In this document: one piece after another, positions 38,892 to 47,975 of the stretch
Numbering within the stretch: position 1 is the stretch's first letter
How the letters are laid out: the number at the start of each line of letters is the position of its first letter
Assembly (NCBI GenBank): GCA_963824415.1
Contig: CAWGPM010000002.1
Location: forward strand, 776,791 to 840,790
Length of the DNA: 64,000 bases
Direction: 5' to 3'
Source: JABDQA01 sp963824415
Lineage (GTDB): Bacteria > Desulfobacterota > Desulfobulbia > Desulfobulbales > Desulfocapsaceae
The notes under the pieces: generated by a model
Told to the model about the DNA's origin: nothing
The model's input: only the letters and a program-made list of their open reading frames with translations
Databases searched by the model: none
Position numbers and translations under genes: made by a program

Positions 38892-40220
38892 ATGACACGT
38901 GATGAAATAATGAAAATCATCGAGGAGAAAAATATTCATTTTTTCCGTCTACAGTTCGTTGATATTTTCGGCTTCATGAAAAATGTCGCCATTCCACGCA
39001 GCCAGATCGAAAAGGCTCTGGACGGTAAGATCATGTTTGACGGCTCCTCGATTGAGGGGTTTGTCCGGATCAACGAGTCCGACATGTACTTGAAGCCCGA
39101 CTATGACACCTTTGTGGTGCTTCCCTGGAGAAACAAGCAGGGAATCGCCGCCGCCCGCATCATCTGCGACATCTACAAAAGCGATGAAACACCGTTTGCA
39201 GGCTGTCCGCGCGTCAACCTCAAGCGGGTGCTGGCCGAGGCTAAAGAGCTGGGCTACACCATGAATGTTGGCACCGAGGCTGAGTTTTTTCTGTTTGCAA
39301 GAGACGAGGAGGGGCTGCCCACCACCATCACCAATGACGTGGCCGGCTACTTCACTACCGATCCAGACGACAAGGCCAGCGACTGCCGTCGTGAAATCAT
39401 CGAGACTCTGGAGAAGATGGGCTACGAAATCGAGGCCTCTCATCACGAGGTGGCCGAAGGTCAGCATGAGATCAACTTCAAGTATGCCGATGCAATTACC
39501 GCGGCAGACAATACCATCACGTTCAAATGGGTCGTGAAATCGATAGCCTCAAATTATGGGCTCCACGCCACCTTCATGCCCAAGCCGATCTTCGGTATCA
39601 ACGGCTCCGGCATGCATACCAACCAGTCTTTATTCAATCTTGACGGCACCAATGCTTTCTTTGACGAGTCCAACGATATCCAGCTTTCCGATGTCGCCTA
39701 TAAATACATCGCTGGCATTCTGAAGAACGCCCGCAGTTTCGTTGCAGTGACAAATCCACTGGTCAACTCTTACAAGCGTCTGGTACCTGGCTACGAGGCA
39801 CCAGTTTACGCGGCCTGGTCAGCCTCCAACCGTTCGGCGCTGATTCGTATCCCCGCCGCCCGGGGCATGTCCACCCGCACCGAGGTGCGCTGCCCCGATC
39901 CAAGCACCAACCCCTACCTGGCTTTTGCCATGATGCTCAACGCCGGCCTGGACGGGGTCAAAAATGACCTCAAAGCTCCGTTCTCGGTAGATGAAGATAT
40001 CTTCGAGATGACTTCCGCGCAGATGGACGCGAAAGGGATCACCGTGCTGCCCGGCAGCCTCAAGGAAGCGCTTGAAGAGTTCAAGGCCAATCCGTTGTCC
40101 CGGGAAACCCTCGGCGACCACATATTCACTAAATATATTGAAGGCAAAGAGAAGGAATGGGATCATTACCGCTGTGCGGTGACCGATTGGGAACTTGAGA
40201 GGTACCTGACCATCTACTAG
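38892..40220 (+). CDS. glnA: Glutamine synthetase type I, alpha subclass
   Basis: A 442-residue glutamine synthetase joining glutamate and ammonia with ATP. Motifs: MFDGSSIEGFVRINESDMYL near 50-69, GTEAEFFLF, NGSGMHTNQSLF, and the C-terminal NRSALIRIPAARG. Its length and C-terminus match GSI-alpha (Bacillus type). The NLYDLPP adenylylation Tyr region of enterobacterial GSI-beta is absent, so control by GlnE adenylylation is not expected. GGAG lies upstream of the ATG. It closes the amt-PII-glnD-glnA block. Confidence 0.95.
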   Translation: MTRDEIMKIIEEKNIHFFRLQFVDIFGFMKNVAIPRSQIEKALDGKIMFDGSSIEGFVRINESDMYLKPDYDTFVVLPWRNKQGIAAARIICDIYKSDETPFAGCPRVNLKRVLAEAKELGYTMNVGTEAEFFLFARDEEGLPTTITNDVAGYFTTDPDDKASDCRREIIETLEKMGYEIEASHHEVAEGQHEINFKYADAITAADNTITFKWVVKSIASNYGLHATFMPKPIFGINGSGMHTNQSLFNLDGTNAFFDESNDIQLSDVAYKYIAGILKNARSFVAVTNPLVNSYKRLVPGYEAPVYAAWSASNRSALIRIPAARGMSTRTEVRCPDPSTNPYLAFAMMLNAGLDGVKNDLKAPFSVDEDIFEMTSAQMDAKGITVLPGSLKEALEEFKANPLSRETLGDHIFTKYIEGKEKEWDHYRCAVTDWELERYLTIY

Positions 40221-40271
40221 GCTTTCGCCAAACGTCTGCCGAAGCTTCTGCCAAGCGATACTCCCGGCAGT

Positions 40272-40309
40272 AAAGGCCTGTATGTCCCCCGTGGCATACA
40301 GGCCTTTTT
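40272..40309 (+). terminator. Strong intrinsic terminator after glnA
   Basis: AAAGGCCTGTATG pairs perfectly with CATACAGGCCTTT around a ten-base loop, ending in a short T-run. It can work for glnA transcripts and also isolates the following genes. Confidence 0.93.
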
Positions 40310-40390
40310 GCATTTTCAGAGCTTGCCAAGACCTGTGCAACGCATTAAAACGATCAGAAGACAGTTGAAATCAGGCAATTGCGAGACGCG

Positions 40391-40882
40391 ATGAACAGGC
40401 GCACAAAGCACAAGAACGTGGAGGCCTTGTCCCATACCTTCGCCGGACTTATCCGCGACAAGGACTGGGAATACCGCTTCGATCAGCACCGGGTGTTTCC
40501 CGCCTGGAAAACGCTGGTGGATGCGGAAACCGCCGCCTGTTCCAGGCCGCTCAAAGTGGTCAAGGACGTGCTCTGGCTCGAGGTGGACAATTCCGCCTGG
40601 GTGCAGCAGCTGCAGTTCAAGAAACTCCAGCTGCTCGAGCGCTTGAACGGCTGCCTGCGCGTCGCCTATTTTTCTGATATCCGTTTTGTTGTCAAAGAGC
40701 GGCCAACCGAGCCCGAGCGAGAGAAGAGAAAGGCCGAAGGCCGGGTGCGCTTCGAGCCGCCTTCCGAAGAGCAGTTGGATGCGTTTCGGGCCCAGATCGA
40801 CTTTATCGAGGATGAGGCAATCAAGGAATCGATGCTGCGCCTCTGGTATGTTTCCCAGGCCTGCAAGCGGCCCAAGAGATAA
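40391..40882 (+). CDS. DUF721/DciA-like protein
   Basis: A 163-residue protein with the DUF721 pattern: WKTLVDAETAACSRPLKVVK, VLWLEVDNSAWVQQLQF and LLERLNGCLRVAYFSDIRF. In other bacteria this domain is DciA, which helps load the replicative helicase. The C-terminal half here is an additional charged segment. ATG 40391 is the most likely start; its ribosome-binding site is weak. It lies 46 bp upstream of the cysteine synthase/CysRS fusion. Confidence 0.75.
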   Translation: MNRRTKHKNVEALSHTFAGLIRDKDWEYRFDQHRVFPAWKTLVDAETAACSRPLKVVKDVLWLEVDNSAWVQQLQFKKLQLLERLNGCLRVAYFSDIRFVVKERPTEPEREKRKAEGRVRFEPPSEEQLDAFRAQIDFIEDEAIKESMLRLWYVSQACKRPKR

Positions 40883-40928
40883 ATATGCTGTATTATCGAA
40901 CGATAAAATCAGTGGGTATTTTGTATAT

Positions 40929-43268
40929 ATGATTTTCAATAATATTCTTGAATCCATCGGCAATACGCCGCTGGTGACCATTAACCGGCTCAACCCCAAC
41001 AAGAAGGTGACGGTGGTCGGCAAGCTTGAAGCGAGCAACCCCGGCGGATCCGTCAAGGAGCGTATCTCGCTGTCGATGATCGAGGCCGGTGAGGCCTCGG
41101 GCGAGCTGGGCAAAGACAAGATCGTGCTCGAGGCGACCAGCGGCAATACCGGCATCGGGCTGGCCATGGTCTGTGCGGCCAAGGGCTACCGCTGCATGCT
41201 GGTGATGCCGGAATCCGCCTCGGTGGAGCGCAGAAAAATCATGCAGGCCTACGGCGCTCAGATTCTGCTGACCCCGGCGGCGCGGGCCACCGACGGGGCT
41301 ATCGAGAAAGCCTATGCACTGGCGCGGGAATACCCGGAGCGCTATTTTCTGACCGACCAGTTCAATAACGAGGCCAACTGGCGGGCCCATTACAATCAGA
41401 CCGGCCCGGAGATCTGGGAGCAGACCGGCGGCAGGCTCACCCATCTGGTGGCGACGCTGGGCACCTCGGGCACCGTGATGGGGCTTTGCGCCTGGTTCAG
41501 GGAATTCCAGCCCCAGGTTGAGATTATCGCAGTGGAGCCGCACCTGGGGCATAAACTACAGGGGCTCAAGAATATGAAAGAGTCCTATAGGCCAGGGATT
41601 TTCGATAAATCCGCCCCCGATAAAATCGTCAATATCGACGATGAAAAGGCTTTCGAAACTGCGCGTCAGCTGGCCCGTGAAGAGGGCATGTTGGTCGGCA
41701 TGAGCAGCGGTGCGGCCATGTATGCGGCGCTGGATATTGCCAGAGGGCTGGAAGAGGGACTTATCGTAGCGATCCTGCCGGACGGCGGCGAGCGCTATCT
41801 GAGTACGCCGCTGTTCACGCCCGAAGAGACCGCGGTCGAGCGGAAGAAGTCGAAGCTGCGTTTTTACAACACGATGACCAAGAAAAAGGAGGTCTTCAAA
41901 CCCCAGAAAGAGGGTGAGGTCACCTTTTATTCCTGCGGCCCGACCGCGTATGAGCCGGCCAGTCTGTCCATGTGCCGGCGCTTCGTGGTGGCGGATCTGA
42001 TCGTGCGCTATCTCGAGGCACGGGGCTACAAGGTCTCCTCCTACATGAATTTTACCGATCTGGACGACAACACCATCGAGGGTGCCGACAAGGCCAAGAT
42101 GGGCCTGCAGGAGTTCACCCAGAAATATATCGACGGATTTCTCTCGGACATCGAGACGCTGGGCGTAAGAAAGGCGACCGGCTATCCGAAGGCCTCCGAG
42201 CATGTGCTGGATATGATCGACATCAGCCACCAACTGCTTCACAAGGGCTACGCCTACGAGAAACACGGCTCGATCTATTTTGATATTTCCAAATTCGCAA
42301 ACTACGGCAAACTCTCGGGCATCGATCTCTCCAAAATTCAGCTTGGCAAGACCGTGGATCTGGATAACTACGAAAAAGACAACCCCCGGGATTTTACCCT
42401 GCTCAAACGTTCCACCCTGGCCGAGCTGAAACGGGGAATTTTCTTCGAGACCGACTGGGGCAACGTGCGGCCGAGCTGGCATATCGAGTGCTCGGCGATG
42501 TCCACCGGCTATCTCGGCGAGACCCTGGATATCCATACCTCGAGCCGCGACCTGATGTTTCCCCACCATGAAAACGAGATCGCCATTGCCGAAGCGCTGA
42601 CCGGCAAACAACTGGCCCGATACTGGATGCACTCGGAGCTGCTGCTGGTGGATGGCAAGAAGATGTCCAGCGAGAACAACAACGTGGTGACGCTCAAGGA
42701 CCTGTTAACCCGGGGCTTCACCGGTCGGGAGATCCGCTTTCTGCTGATGTCGGTCCAGTACCGCAAACCGATAAATTTTTCGATCAAGCGGCTGGAAAAC
42801 GTCCGCACCGCCCTCAAGCGCCTCGATGAGTTTACCTGCAAACTGCTCTGTCTGCCGCCGGGCCGCCCCCACCCCGAAGTGACGGCCTATGTCTCGGCAA
42901 TGGAGGAGCAGTTTCACAAGGCGATGGATGATGATCTCAATGTTTCGCTGGCGATGGCGGCGATTTACAACTTCATCAAGAAGACCAACCCGATCCTGCA
43001 GATCAATCACCTCGACCGGGACCAGAAGGACTATATCCTCGAGAAGCTCAACCAGCTCAACCAGGTACTGAAGATTTTCAAACTGCAGGGCTGCCCGCTG
43101 GAACCGGAGATCGACGCGCTGATTCAGCTCCGCGAAAAGGCGAGGGTGGAAAAAGACTGGCAGACTGCCGACTCCGCCAGAAACGAACTGGCCGAGCGCG
43201 GCATCGCGGTGATCGACACCGCCAATGGCCCGATCTGGAAGCGCGTGGTCGAAACCGAGCAGGAGTAG
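40929..43268 (+). CDS. Cysteine synthase fused to a cysteinyl-tRNA-synthetase-like domain
   Basis: A 779-residue single reading frame. Residues 1-300 are a PLP-dependent O-acetylserine sulfhydrylase-type domain: NTPLVTINRL, SNPGGSVKERI (cofactor Lys about 43), TSGNTGIGLA (70-79) and GTSGTVMG. From about 309 a CysRS-like domain runs to the end. Its zinc ligands look kept: Cys336 in SCGPT, Cys520 in HIECSAMS, His545 and Glu549 in FPHHENE. The ATP-site signatures are changed: HIGH aligns with SLSM (345-348), GGGSD with TSSRD, HNG with HSE, and KMSKS with KMSSE. Anticodon-end helices remain. I choose ATG 40929 because the upstream in-frame part shadows the DUF721 gene. Either a nonstandard CysRS or a cysteine-binding pseudo-synthetase attached to cysteine synthase. 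Confidence 0.88.
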   Translation: MIFNNILESIGNTPLVTINRLNPNKKVTVVGKLEASNPGGSVKERISLSMIEAGEASGELGKDKIVLEATSGNTGIGLAMVCAAKGYRCMLVMPESASVERRKIMQAYGAQILLTPAARATDGAIEKAYALAREYPERYFLTDQFNNEANWRAHYNQTGPEIWEQTGGRLTHLVATLGTSGTVMGLCAWFREFQPQVEIIAVEPHLGHKLQGLKNMKESYRPGIFDKSAPDKIVNIDDEKAFETARQLAREEGMLVGMSSGAAMYAALDIARGLEEGLIVAILPDGGERYLSTPLFTPEETAVERKKSKLRFYNTMTKKKEVFKPQKEGEVTFYSCGPTAYEPASLSMCRRFVVADLIVRYLEARGYKVSSYMNFTDLDDNTIEGADKAKMGLQEFTQKYIDGFLSDIETLGVRKATGYPKASEHVLDMIDISHQLLHKGYAYEKHGSIYFDISKFANYGKLSGIDLSKIQLGKTVDLDNYEKDNPRDFTLLKRSTLAELKRGIFFETDWGNVRPSWHIECSAMSTGYLGETLDIHTSSRDLMFPHHENEIAIAEALTGKQLARYWMHSELLLVDGKKMSSENNNVVTLKDLLTRGFTGREIRFLLMSVQYRKPINFSIKRLENVRTALKRLDEFTCKLLCLPPGRPHPEVTAYVSAMEEQFHKAMDDDLNVSLAMAAIYNFIKKTNPILQINHLDRDQKDYILEKLNQLNQVLKIFKLQGCPLEPEIDALIQLREKARVEKDWQTADSARNELAERGIAVIDTANGPIWKRVVETEQE

Positions 43269-43400
43269 ATCTCAGCGTAAAAATCGGCACAAAAGTCGGA
43301 GCAACAATCAGGCTTGATTTTTAGCCGACTTCTATTATTATACGGCTCTCTCAGAACCCCTGACAATCCAGGGATTTTGAGCAGCAAACCTTTTCAATAC

Positions 43401-43477
<77 letters not shown>

Positions 43478-43484
43478 ATAAAAT

Positions 43485-43522
43485 AAAGGACTTATTGCCA
43501 CGTGGCTGTAAGTCCTTTTTCT
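43485..43522 (+). terminator. Intrinsic terminator after tRNA-Arg
   Basis: AAAGGACTTA pairs with TAAGTCCTTT; an inner palindrome GCCACGTGGC extends the stem, and a T-run follows. It should end the tRNA transcript. Confidence 0.88.
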
Positions 43523-43717
43523 GTTTTAGACGTTGTGTAAGCGCTATGTAAGCAATTTCGATCAATACCCGGCTTCCCCACCTATATACCCCTGGCAAAA
43601 AAGTCATCAAGGGGGGTAGGGGGGTACCCACCCCCCGGCACCTCCCATATATAGTTATAAAGGACTTACAAAATTACGGGAAATGCTGATTACGCAGAAT
43701 GCGTGGCATCGGGCCGG

Positions 43718-43745
43718 ATTGAGGGGATACAGGGGACACATAAAG
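43718..43745 (+). repeat. Dispersed repeat family B, copy 1 (divergent)
   Basis: Carries the family core as TTGAGGGGATACAGGGGACA. Other copies at 48285, 49141 (minus), 51979 and 56961 share GATACAGG with a purine-rich flank. This one matches only over the core. Confidence 0.5.
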
Positions 43746-43817
43746 AATACTGAACGTCTTCATTGTGATTATTGCCGAATCAAATCTCTCCTATTGCGGT
43801 GTAATACCTTCTCGGGC

Positions 43818-43842
43818 CTTAACAGGAAACACCTACAATTCA
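43818..43842 (+). repeat. Dispersed repeat family C, copy 1 (partial)
   Basis: Contains AACAGGAAACACCTACAATT, shared in part with 46188-46222 and 55663-55700. Confidence 0.4.
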
Positions 43843-44035
43843 TACAAGAGAAAATGGTGAAGATTACCAATGCATATGGTAACAGACTAACTCCTTAATA
43901 TGATCAACATAATAATTCATTCAATCCATATTATTAGGAGCCCATATAATGAGTCTCTTTGCTCATAACTTTCCATCAAAACACCGGCCGGGCAATGTCT
44001 TGCCATTGACGACGCTATGACGTTGTAGGACTGAA

Positions 44036-44908
44036 ATGAGCGTTAAACCCAGAGAAAAACGGACAGCCGCCGGTGTGCTGGTCATGGCGCTGGCGGTCCT
44101 ATTCTTTACCTGTATCGATACCTCGGCTAAATGGCTGATAATCGATGGTTTTCCGGTCTTCCAGATTGTCTTTGCCCGCTATGCAGGACACCTGATTTAC
44201 ACACTAGCCCTTTACCTGCCTCAGGAAGGGATATCAATATTCAAGTCCAATTCTCCGGGAAAGCAATTTCTCAGGTCGTCCTTCCTTTTAGGCGCGACGT
44301 CTCTGAATTTTCAGGCGCTCAAATATTTGCCAATAACGCTAACGACAACGATCATGTTCGCCGGTCCCATCGTGATTACCTTGCTGGCGGTCCCGTTGCT
44401 GAGTGAAAAAGTTGGCATCCACCGGGTATTAGCGGTCTGCACTGGCTTCCTTGGAGTTCTGGTGGTCATCCAACCATGGGGAACAGCCTTCCACCCTGCG
44501 ATGTTTTTCACCCTTGCGGCACTCGTATCGGCTTCTCTGTATTTCATTATGACCCGAATGCTGGCAGGGATAGAAAGTAATGCGACCCAGCAGGTATGGG
44601 CCTCCGCGTTGGCGACAATCGCCCTATCGCCATTTGCGTGGCACGTATGGGTTTGGCCAGAAACTTTGGGACAGTGGATTGTGCTGTGTGCGATCGGATG
44701 TTTTGGCGCTTTGGGTCATATATCGGCAACCACTGCTCATAGATGGGCCGAGGCATCCATTCTTGCGCCGTTGGTTTACTCTCAGGTGTTTTGGGCGGTG
44801 TTGGCAGGAATTCTGATTTTTGACACTTACCCAACGGTATGGACGCTTGGAGGAGGTGCCATTATCGTCGCGGCCGGCCTATATATCTGGCAGCGAGAAA
44901 CCCGTTAA
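44036..44908 (+). CDS. EamA/DMT-family permease (third of three)
   Basis: A 290-residue, ten-helix transporter with the two EamA repeats. The start segment VLFFTCIDTSAKWLIIDGFPVFQ and FARYAGHLI are typical of the group. AGGA stands upstream of the ATG. It is the first gene after the tRNA and has lower GC than the two other EamA genes in the window, in keeping with the surrounding island. Substrate unknown. Confidence 0.83.
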   Translation: MSVKPREKRTAAGVLVMALAVLFFTCIDTSAKWLIIDGFPVFQIVFARYAGHLIYTLALYLPQEGISIFKSNSPGKQFLRSSFLLGATSLNFQALKYLPITLTTTIMFAGPIVITLLAVPLLSEKVGIHRVLAVCTGFLGVLVVIQPWGTAFHPAMFFTLAALVSASLYFIMTRMLAGIESNATQQVWASALATIALSPFAWHVWVWPETLGQWIVLCAIGCFGALGHISATTAHRWAEASILAPLVYSQVFWAVLAGILIFDTYPTVWTLGGGAIIVAAGLYIWQRETR

Positions 44909-45514
44909 AAGAAAGAGGTTCTGGTTCAATGACGGTTCCTGTGTCCGTAAACGGCCACAGTACCGGAACCATGTCTATGCCTAGTGAATTTAACATTGCC
45001 AAATCAAAACTAAGTACTTCAGACTTTCCCTTCACTTATGGTGTATAGAATAGGGTTATCAATAATTGCAATAGATTCTGATGGAGGTGGAAGTGCCGCT
45101 GGAGTGCAACTATTGATAACCCTATTCTATCTATCTATACTTGCACATTAACTTGGATGGAAAAAGGTTGCCAAGTGATCTCTTCTTCCTTTGTTATAGT
45201 TTTGATGTGTCACCAAAATAAAAACCACTCAAGAAATTAGATTGTTAACATTGACATAACACCACAATGTAGTATTTTGTCATCGTCAGCAAGGCACTCT
45301 AATGATAGTTTATACCTTGCTATTCCCCTCACAGCCTTAACGCTTATGGCGAGGAGGCTATCCAATTACACCGTATAAGAAAGATTCATAATTTCTGCTT
45401 CTGCGGTAAAGCTATCAGTCATTGTCTTTTTCTAGGCTTTGCTCAAAATCATTCTCAATTAAAGCAGAGCCTTCATAAAGGACTAAACTCATGCGAAATA
45501 ACAAGGAGTCTTTT
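44909..45514. other. Gene-free spacer with palindromic repeat A
   Basis: 606 bp between the permease and cupin genes. A hairpin GGTTCC...GGAACC (44934-44970) lies just after the permease, then a TGAATTTAACATTGCCA motif also seen near 46083, then repeat A copy 1. The rest is AT-rich with no supportable gene. Confidence 0.55.
45045..45130. repeat. Palindromic repeat family A, copy 1
   Basis: An 86-bp element whose ends form a 26-bp inverted repeat with one mismatch, beginning ATAGAATAGGGTTATCAATA. The 34-bp centre is unpaired. A second copy, with a worn left end, lies at 50917-50995. It encodes nothing and looks like a MITE or REP-like element. Confidence 0.88.
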
Positions 45515-46000
45515 ATGAATAATCCTATTGAATCTCAAACGAATCATACGTCAGCACTTCGAGTCGCAGCTAATAAAGACCAGTTCGGAGAGCATCGGGG
45601 ACTTGGCGTTAGCGAGATTACGTTTAAAGTAACTCCAAAAGATAGCGATGGAATCTTTATTATCGAAAATACCTTTCATGAAAAAGGTGGACCTGCAAAA
45701 CATTTGCATTTCGATCAAGATGAGTGGTTCTATGCGATTGAAGGCGAGTTCACCTTAGAAATAGGGCAAGAAAAATTTATAATAAACCCTGGCGATTCGA
45801 TACTTGCACCTCGCAAAGTTCCTCATGTTTGGGCATTTACTGGTGGTGAGCACGGCAGAATCTTGATTGCATTTATGCCCGCAGGGAAAATGGAATCCTT
45901 CTTTCGACATGTAACAAAAGCTAATGCAATGCCACCCCAAGACCCTGAATTATGGCGTTCTCATGGCATGGAGTTACTTGGGCCGCCTTTGAAGGTGTAA
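45515..46000 (+). CDS. Cupin-domain protein
   Basis: A 161-residue single cupin. The motif GGPAKHLHFDQDEWFYAIEGEF (written across residues about 60-82) gives His/His/Glu metal ligands, and GDSILAPRKVPHVWAF the final His. ATG 45515 is used because AAGGAG lies six bases upstream; a further in-frame ATG at 45491 lacks this. Relatives are small quercetinase-like or storage-type cupins without a fixed reaction. Confidence 0.82.
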   Translation: MNNPIESQTNHTSALRVAANKDQFGEHRGLGVSEITFKVTPKDSDGIFIIENTFHEKGGPAKHLHFDQDEWFYAIEGEFTLEIGQEKFIINPGDSILAPRKVPHVWAFTGGEHGRILIAFMPAGKMESFFRHVTKANAMPPQDPELWRSHGMELLGPPLKV

Positions 46001-46454
46001 TTTGTATACGTTAAGTTTTTATTTATTGTCAAAGGCTTAAGTCTATAAAATAATGTTGCAAGTTTAGAAGCGGTAACTGGTGAATGAATTAACATTGCCA
46101 TATCGAAGCTCTGAATATCCTACCAGAACCCCTACTTGAACTTCCTGTTTCTCTCAAATTTCTGCAAGCGGATTGCTCAGCATTGGTCAAACGGTAGGTG
46201 CACAGGAAACACCTCAAATTGATGCGTTTTTAGATTATATAAACCTTCAGGATGGCAATATTAGTCGCGGAGCAGATGGAAAAGGCTTTTTGGGACGTCC
46301 GAAGAAAGTGATGTCGTTATCACCTCGCCATCACCACCTGCCGATACCTCAAGGCTGCAATCTTTGTAATAGGAGAACACCCTATTAGTAAGTCCCATGG
46401 GTGACATCGAACACCAACGCAGGTCTACCCCAAACGATTTCTAACAGGCGGGAA
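46001..46454. other. Gene-free spacer with repeat C
   Basis: 454 bp with AT-rich DNA, a second ATTAACATTGCCATATC motif near 46083 and repeat C copy 2. A 71-codon frame runs over the repeat but shows no ribosome-binding site and is not called. Confidence 0.5.
46188..46222 (+). repeat. Dispersed repeat family C, copy 2
   Basis: Centre TCAAACGGTAGGTGCACAGG followed by AAACACCTCAAATT. Similar order at 55663-55700 (TCAAACGGTAACCTCACAGG then AACAAGCTACAATT); similarity extends about 45 bases further upstream. Confidence 0.6.
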
Positions 46455-47975
46455 TCAGTCAATCGGTTCAAAATCAGGCATTTTGAATGTCTTGTTGTTC
46501 AAGGCCTTTTCGGGGCCATAGAAACGGAACATGGGCATAGGCCGCTTTCCGGCGGTGTCAATCCAGTTCGACTCCACTCCCTCAGGCGCCTTGGGTCCGA
46601 CAAAGATCGAGACGGATCCATCAGGGTTTGTCTTCATGTTGGGCAAATCGTAAGACGAAAGGGTCGTGCGGCGGTTCGGAGCATAAATGAAGCTAAAGGT
46701 CGCGCGGTCATAGACCGTCAAGGCCCAAAACTGTTGGACAGGAACGTCTTTGGGTACGACGACCTTGTAGGACTTGCCGGTTTCCAGCCGGTTGCCGTTA
46801 TGGTCAGCCATGGCCACGAGGTACTGGGTGGCAGGCGAGTCGCTTACCTGCACGGGTACATAGGTGCACCAGGCGAACTGTGCGGCACGTGGGATAGTGT
46901 CGATTCTATCCTTGTAGTCATATTCGAAGCGGCGCTTGTCGTCGCTCATCAACAAGGACGCATAGTGGCGATCGGGCCAGAAGAAGCGCTCGGCGGGCAG
47001 GTTGTCGAAATACTCCTGCAGAAAGTACCAAACGTCGATTCCCGCATGCCGCATAGCGCGTCTGGTAGTGTCGTCAGGGACGAAGGGTTTGCCCTTTTGA
47101 ATACCCAGCGAAGCGAGCATACCCAGCATTGCCTTGTCCATTTCCCGCACCGGCTCGACACTGAAAATTTGATAGATGTCGTCGAAAAGATGCTCGTCAT
47201 AGCGGATGAGCCCTGCGTATCGCTCGTTGGATGGGTCGATGAATTTCTGCTCGGGTGGGTTGGCAGCTTCGGAGAGGTAGTACATCCGCAGCCGATGGGC
47301 GTAATCGAAAGCATCTTTCTGTGTTTTGCCTGGCAGTACGATAGAGCGAAAAGCAAAGGCGATACGATAGTTCGGTGAGACGACATGAATGTAACCAGGG
47401 GGAACCTTTTCGCTATAGCCTGGTGGGGTGAACAGATACTTCGAGGCATGCCCTTTGTCGAGCCCAGAAGGGCCGATATCGGCAATGGTGAACTGCCAGG
47501 CATCGACCACCTGGCCGTAGAGAGTGCCGTCTGGACCGGAGGCCGGGACCTCGAGCACAACCGGCCCTTTCTGCAGGTCGGTGTAGCCACCGATATACGA
47601 CGTACTGCTGTTGCTTGTCGGCACTTCGAGGTTCGGGCCAGCGGTTTTGGAGTAGGCGAAGATGGTGTTATCTTTTGCGCCGAGCTCATCGAATGCCCAG
47701 TCGCGCATACGGTAAATGGCCACTGCGGGTATCGCCCATAGGGCCGATTCAAAGGCGCGTTGGTACTTCAGTTGATAACCAAAATCCTGAATCATGCGCG
47801 TTGTACCCGCGGGTGGTTGGCCGCCGATAGGCTCATCGGTTGGATGGCCCAAGGGTTGGTATGCTTCAGCCTCTGGCAGTGGCCCATTAGCCTCTGATGC
47901 GCAAAACGCTTGAACACTGAACATGCCGAGAATCGTCAGTACCGTAGCCACCCGGAGAATTGCGGAATTCGTCAT
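46455..47975 (-). CDS. DUF1254/DUF1214 exported protein
   Basis: A 506-residue protein with a cleavable signal peptide (hydrophobic VATVLTILGMFSVQAFCA, about residues 9-26). The N-terminal half is a DUF1254 domain (about 80-215, including PAVAIYRMRDWAFDELG) and the C-terminal part a DUF1214 domain (about 380-490, with FWALTVYDRATFSFIYAPN). Members are periplasmic or surface proteins of unknown role. GC is higher than the flanking island DNA, so it may have been acquired separately. Confidence 0.85.
   Translation of the reverse strand: MTNSAILRVATVLTILGMFSVQAFCASEANGPLPEAEAYQPLGHPTDEPIGGQPPAGTTRMIQDFGYQLKYQRAFESALWAIPAVAIYRMRDWAFDELGAKDNTIFAYSKTAGPNLEVPTSNSSTSYIGGYTDLQKGPVVLEVPASGPDGTLYGQVVDAWQFTIADIGPSGLDKGHASKYLFTPPGYSEKVPPGYIHVVSPNYRIAFAFRSIVLPGKTQKDAFDYAHRLRMYYLSEAANPPEQKFIDPSNERYAGLIRYDEHLFDDIYQIFSVEPVREMDKAMLGMLASLGIQKGKPFVPDDTTRRAMRHAGIDVWYFLQEYFDNLPAERFFWPDRHYASLLMSDDKRRFEYDYKDRIDTIPRAAQFAWCTYVPVQVSDSPATQYLVAMADHNGNRLETGKSYKVVVPKDVPVQQFWALTVYDRATFSFIYAPNRRTTLSSYDLPNMKTNPDGSVSIFVGPKAPEGVESNWIDTAGKRPMPMFRFYGPEKALNNKTFKMPDFEPID

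Larger units (their letters stand above)
43523..44035. other. Gene-free spacer at the start of the accessory region
   Basis: About 510 bp without a supportable gene. It holds a G-run/C-run block (43611-43636), a second copy of ATAAAGGACTTA (43658) also seen next to the tRNA (43484), one copy each of repeat families B and C, and AT-rich DNA before the permease gene. No integrase gene is present. Confidence 0.55.

Noticed and set aside
46173..46388. 71-codon frame near repeat C
   Set aside because: No start signal, overlaps a repeat, composition not coding-like.
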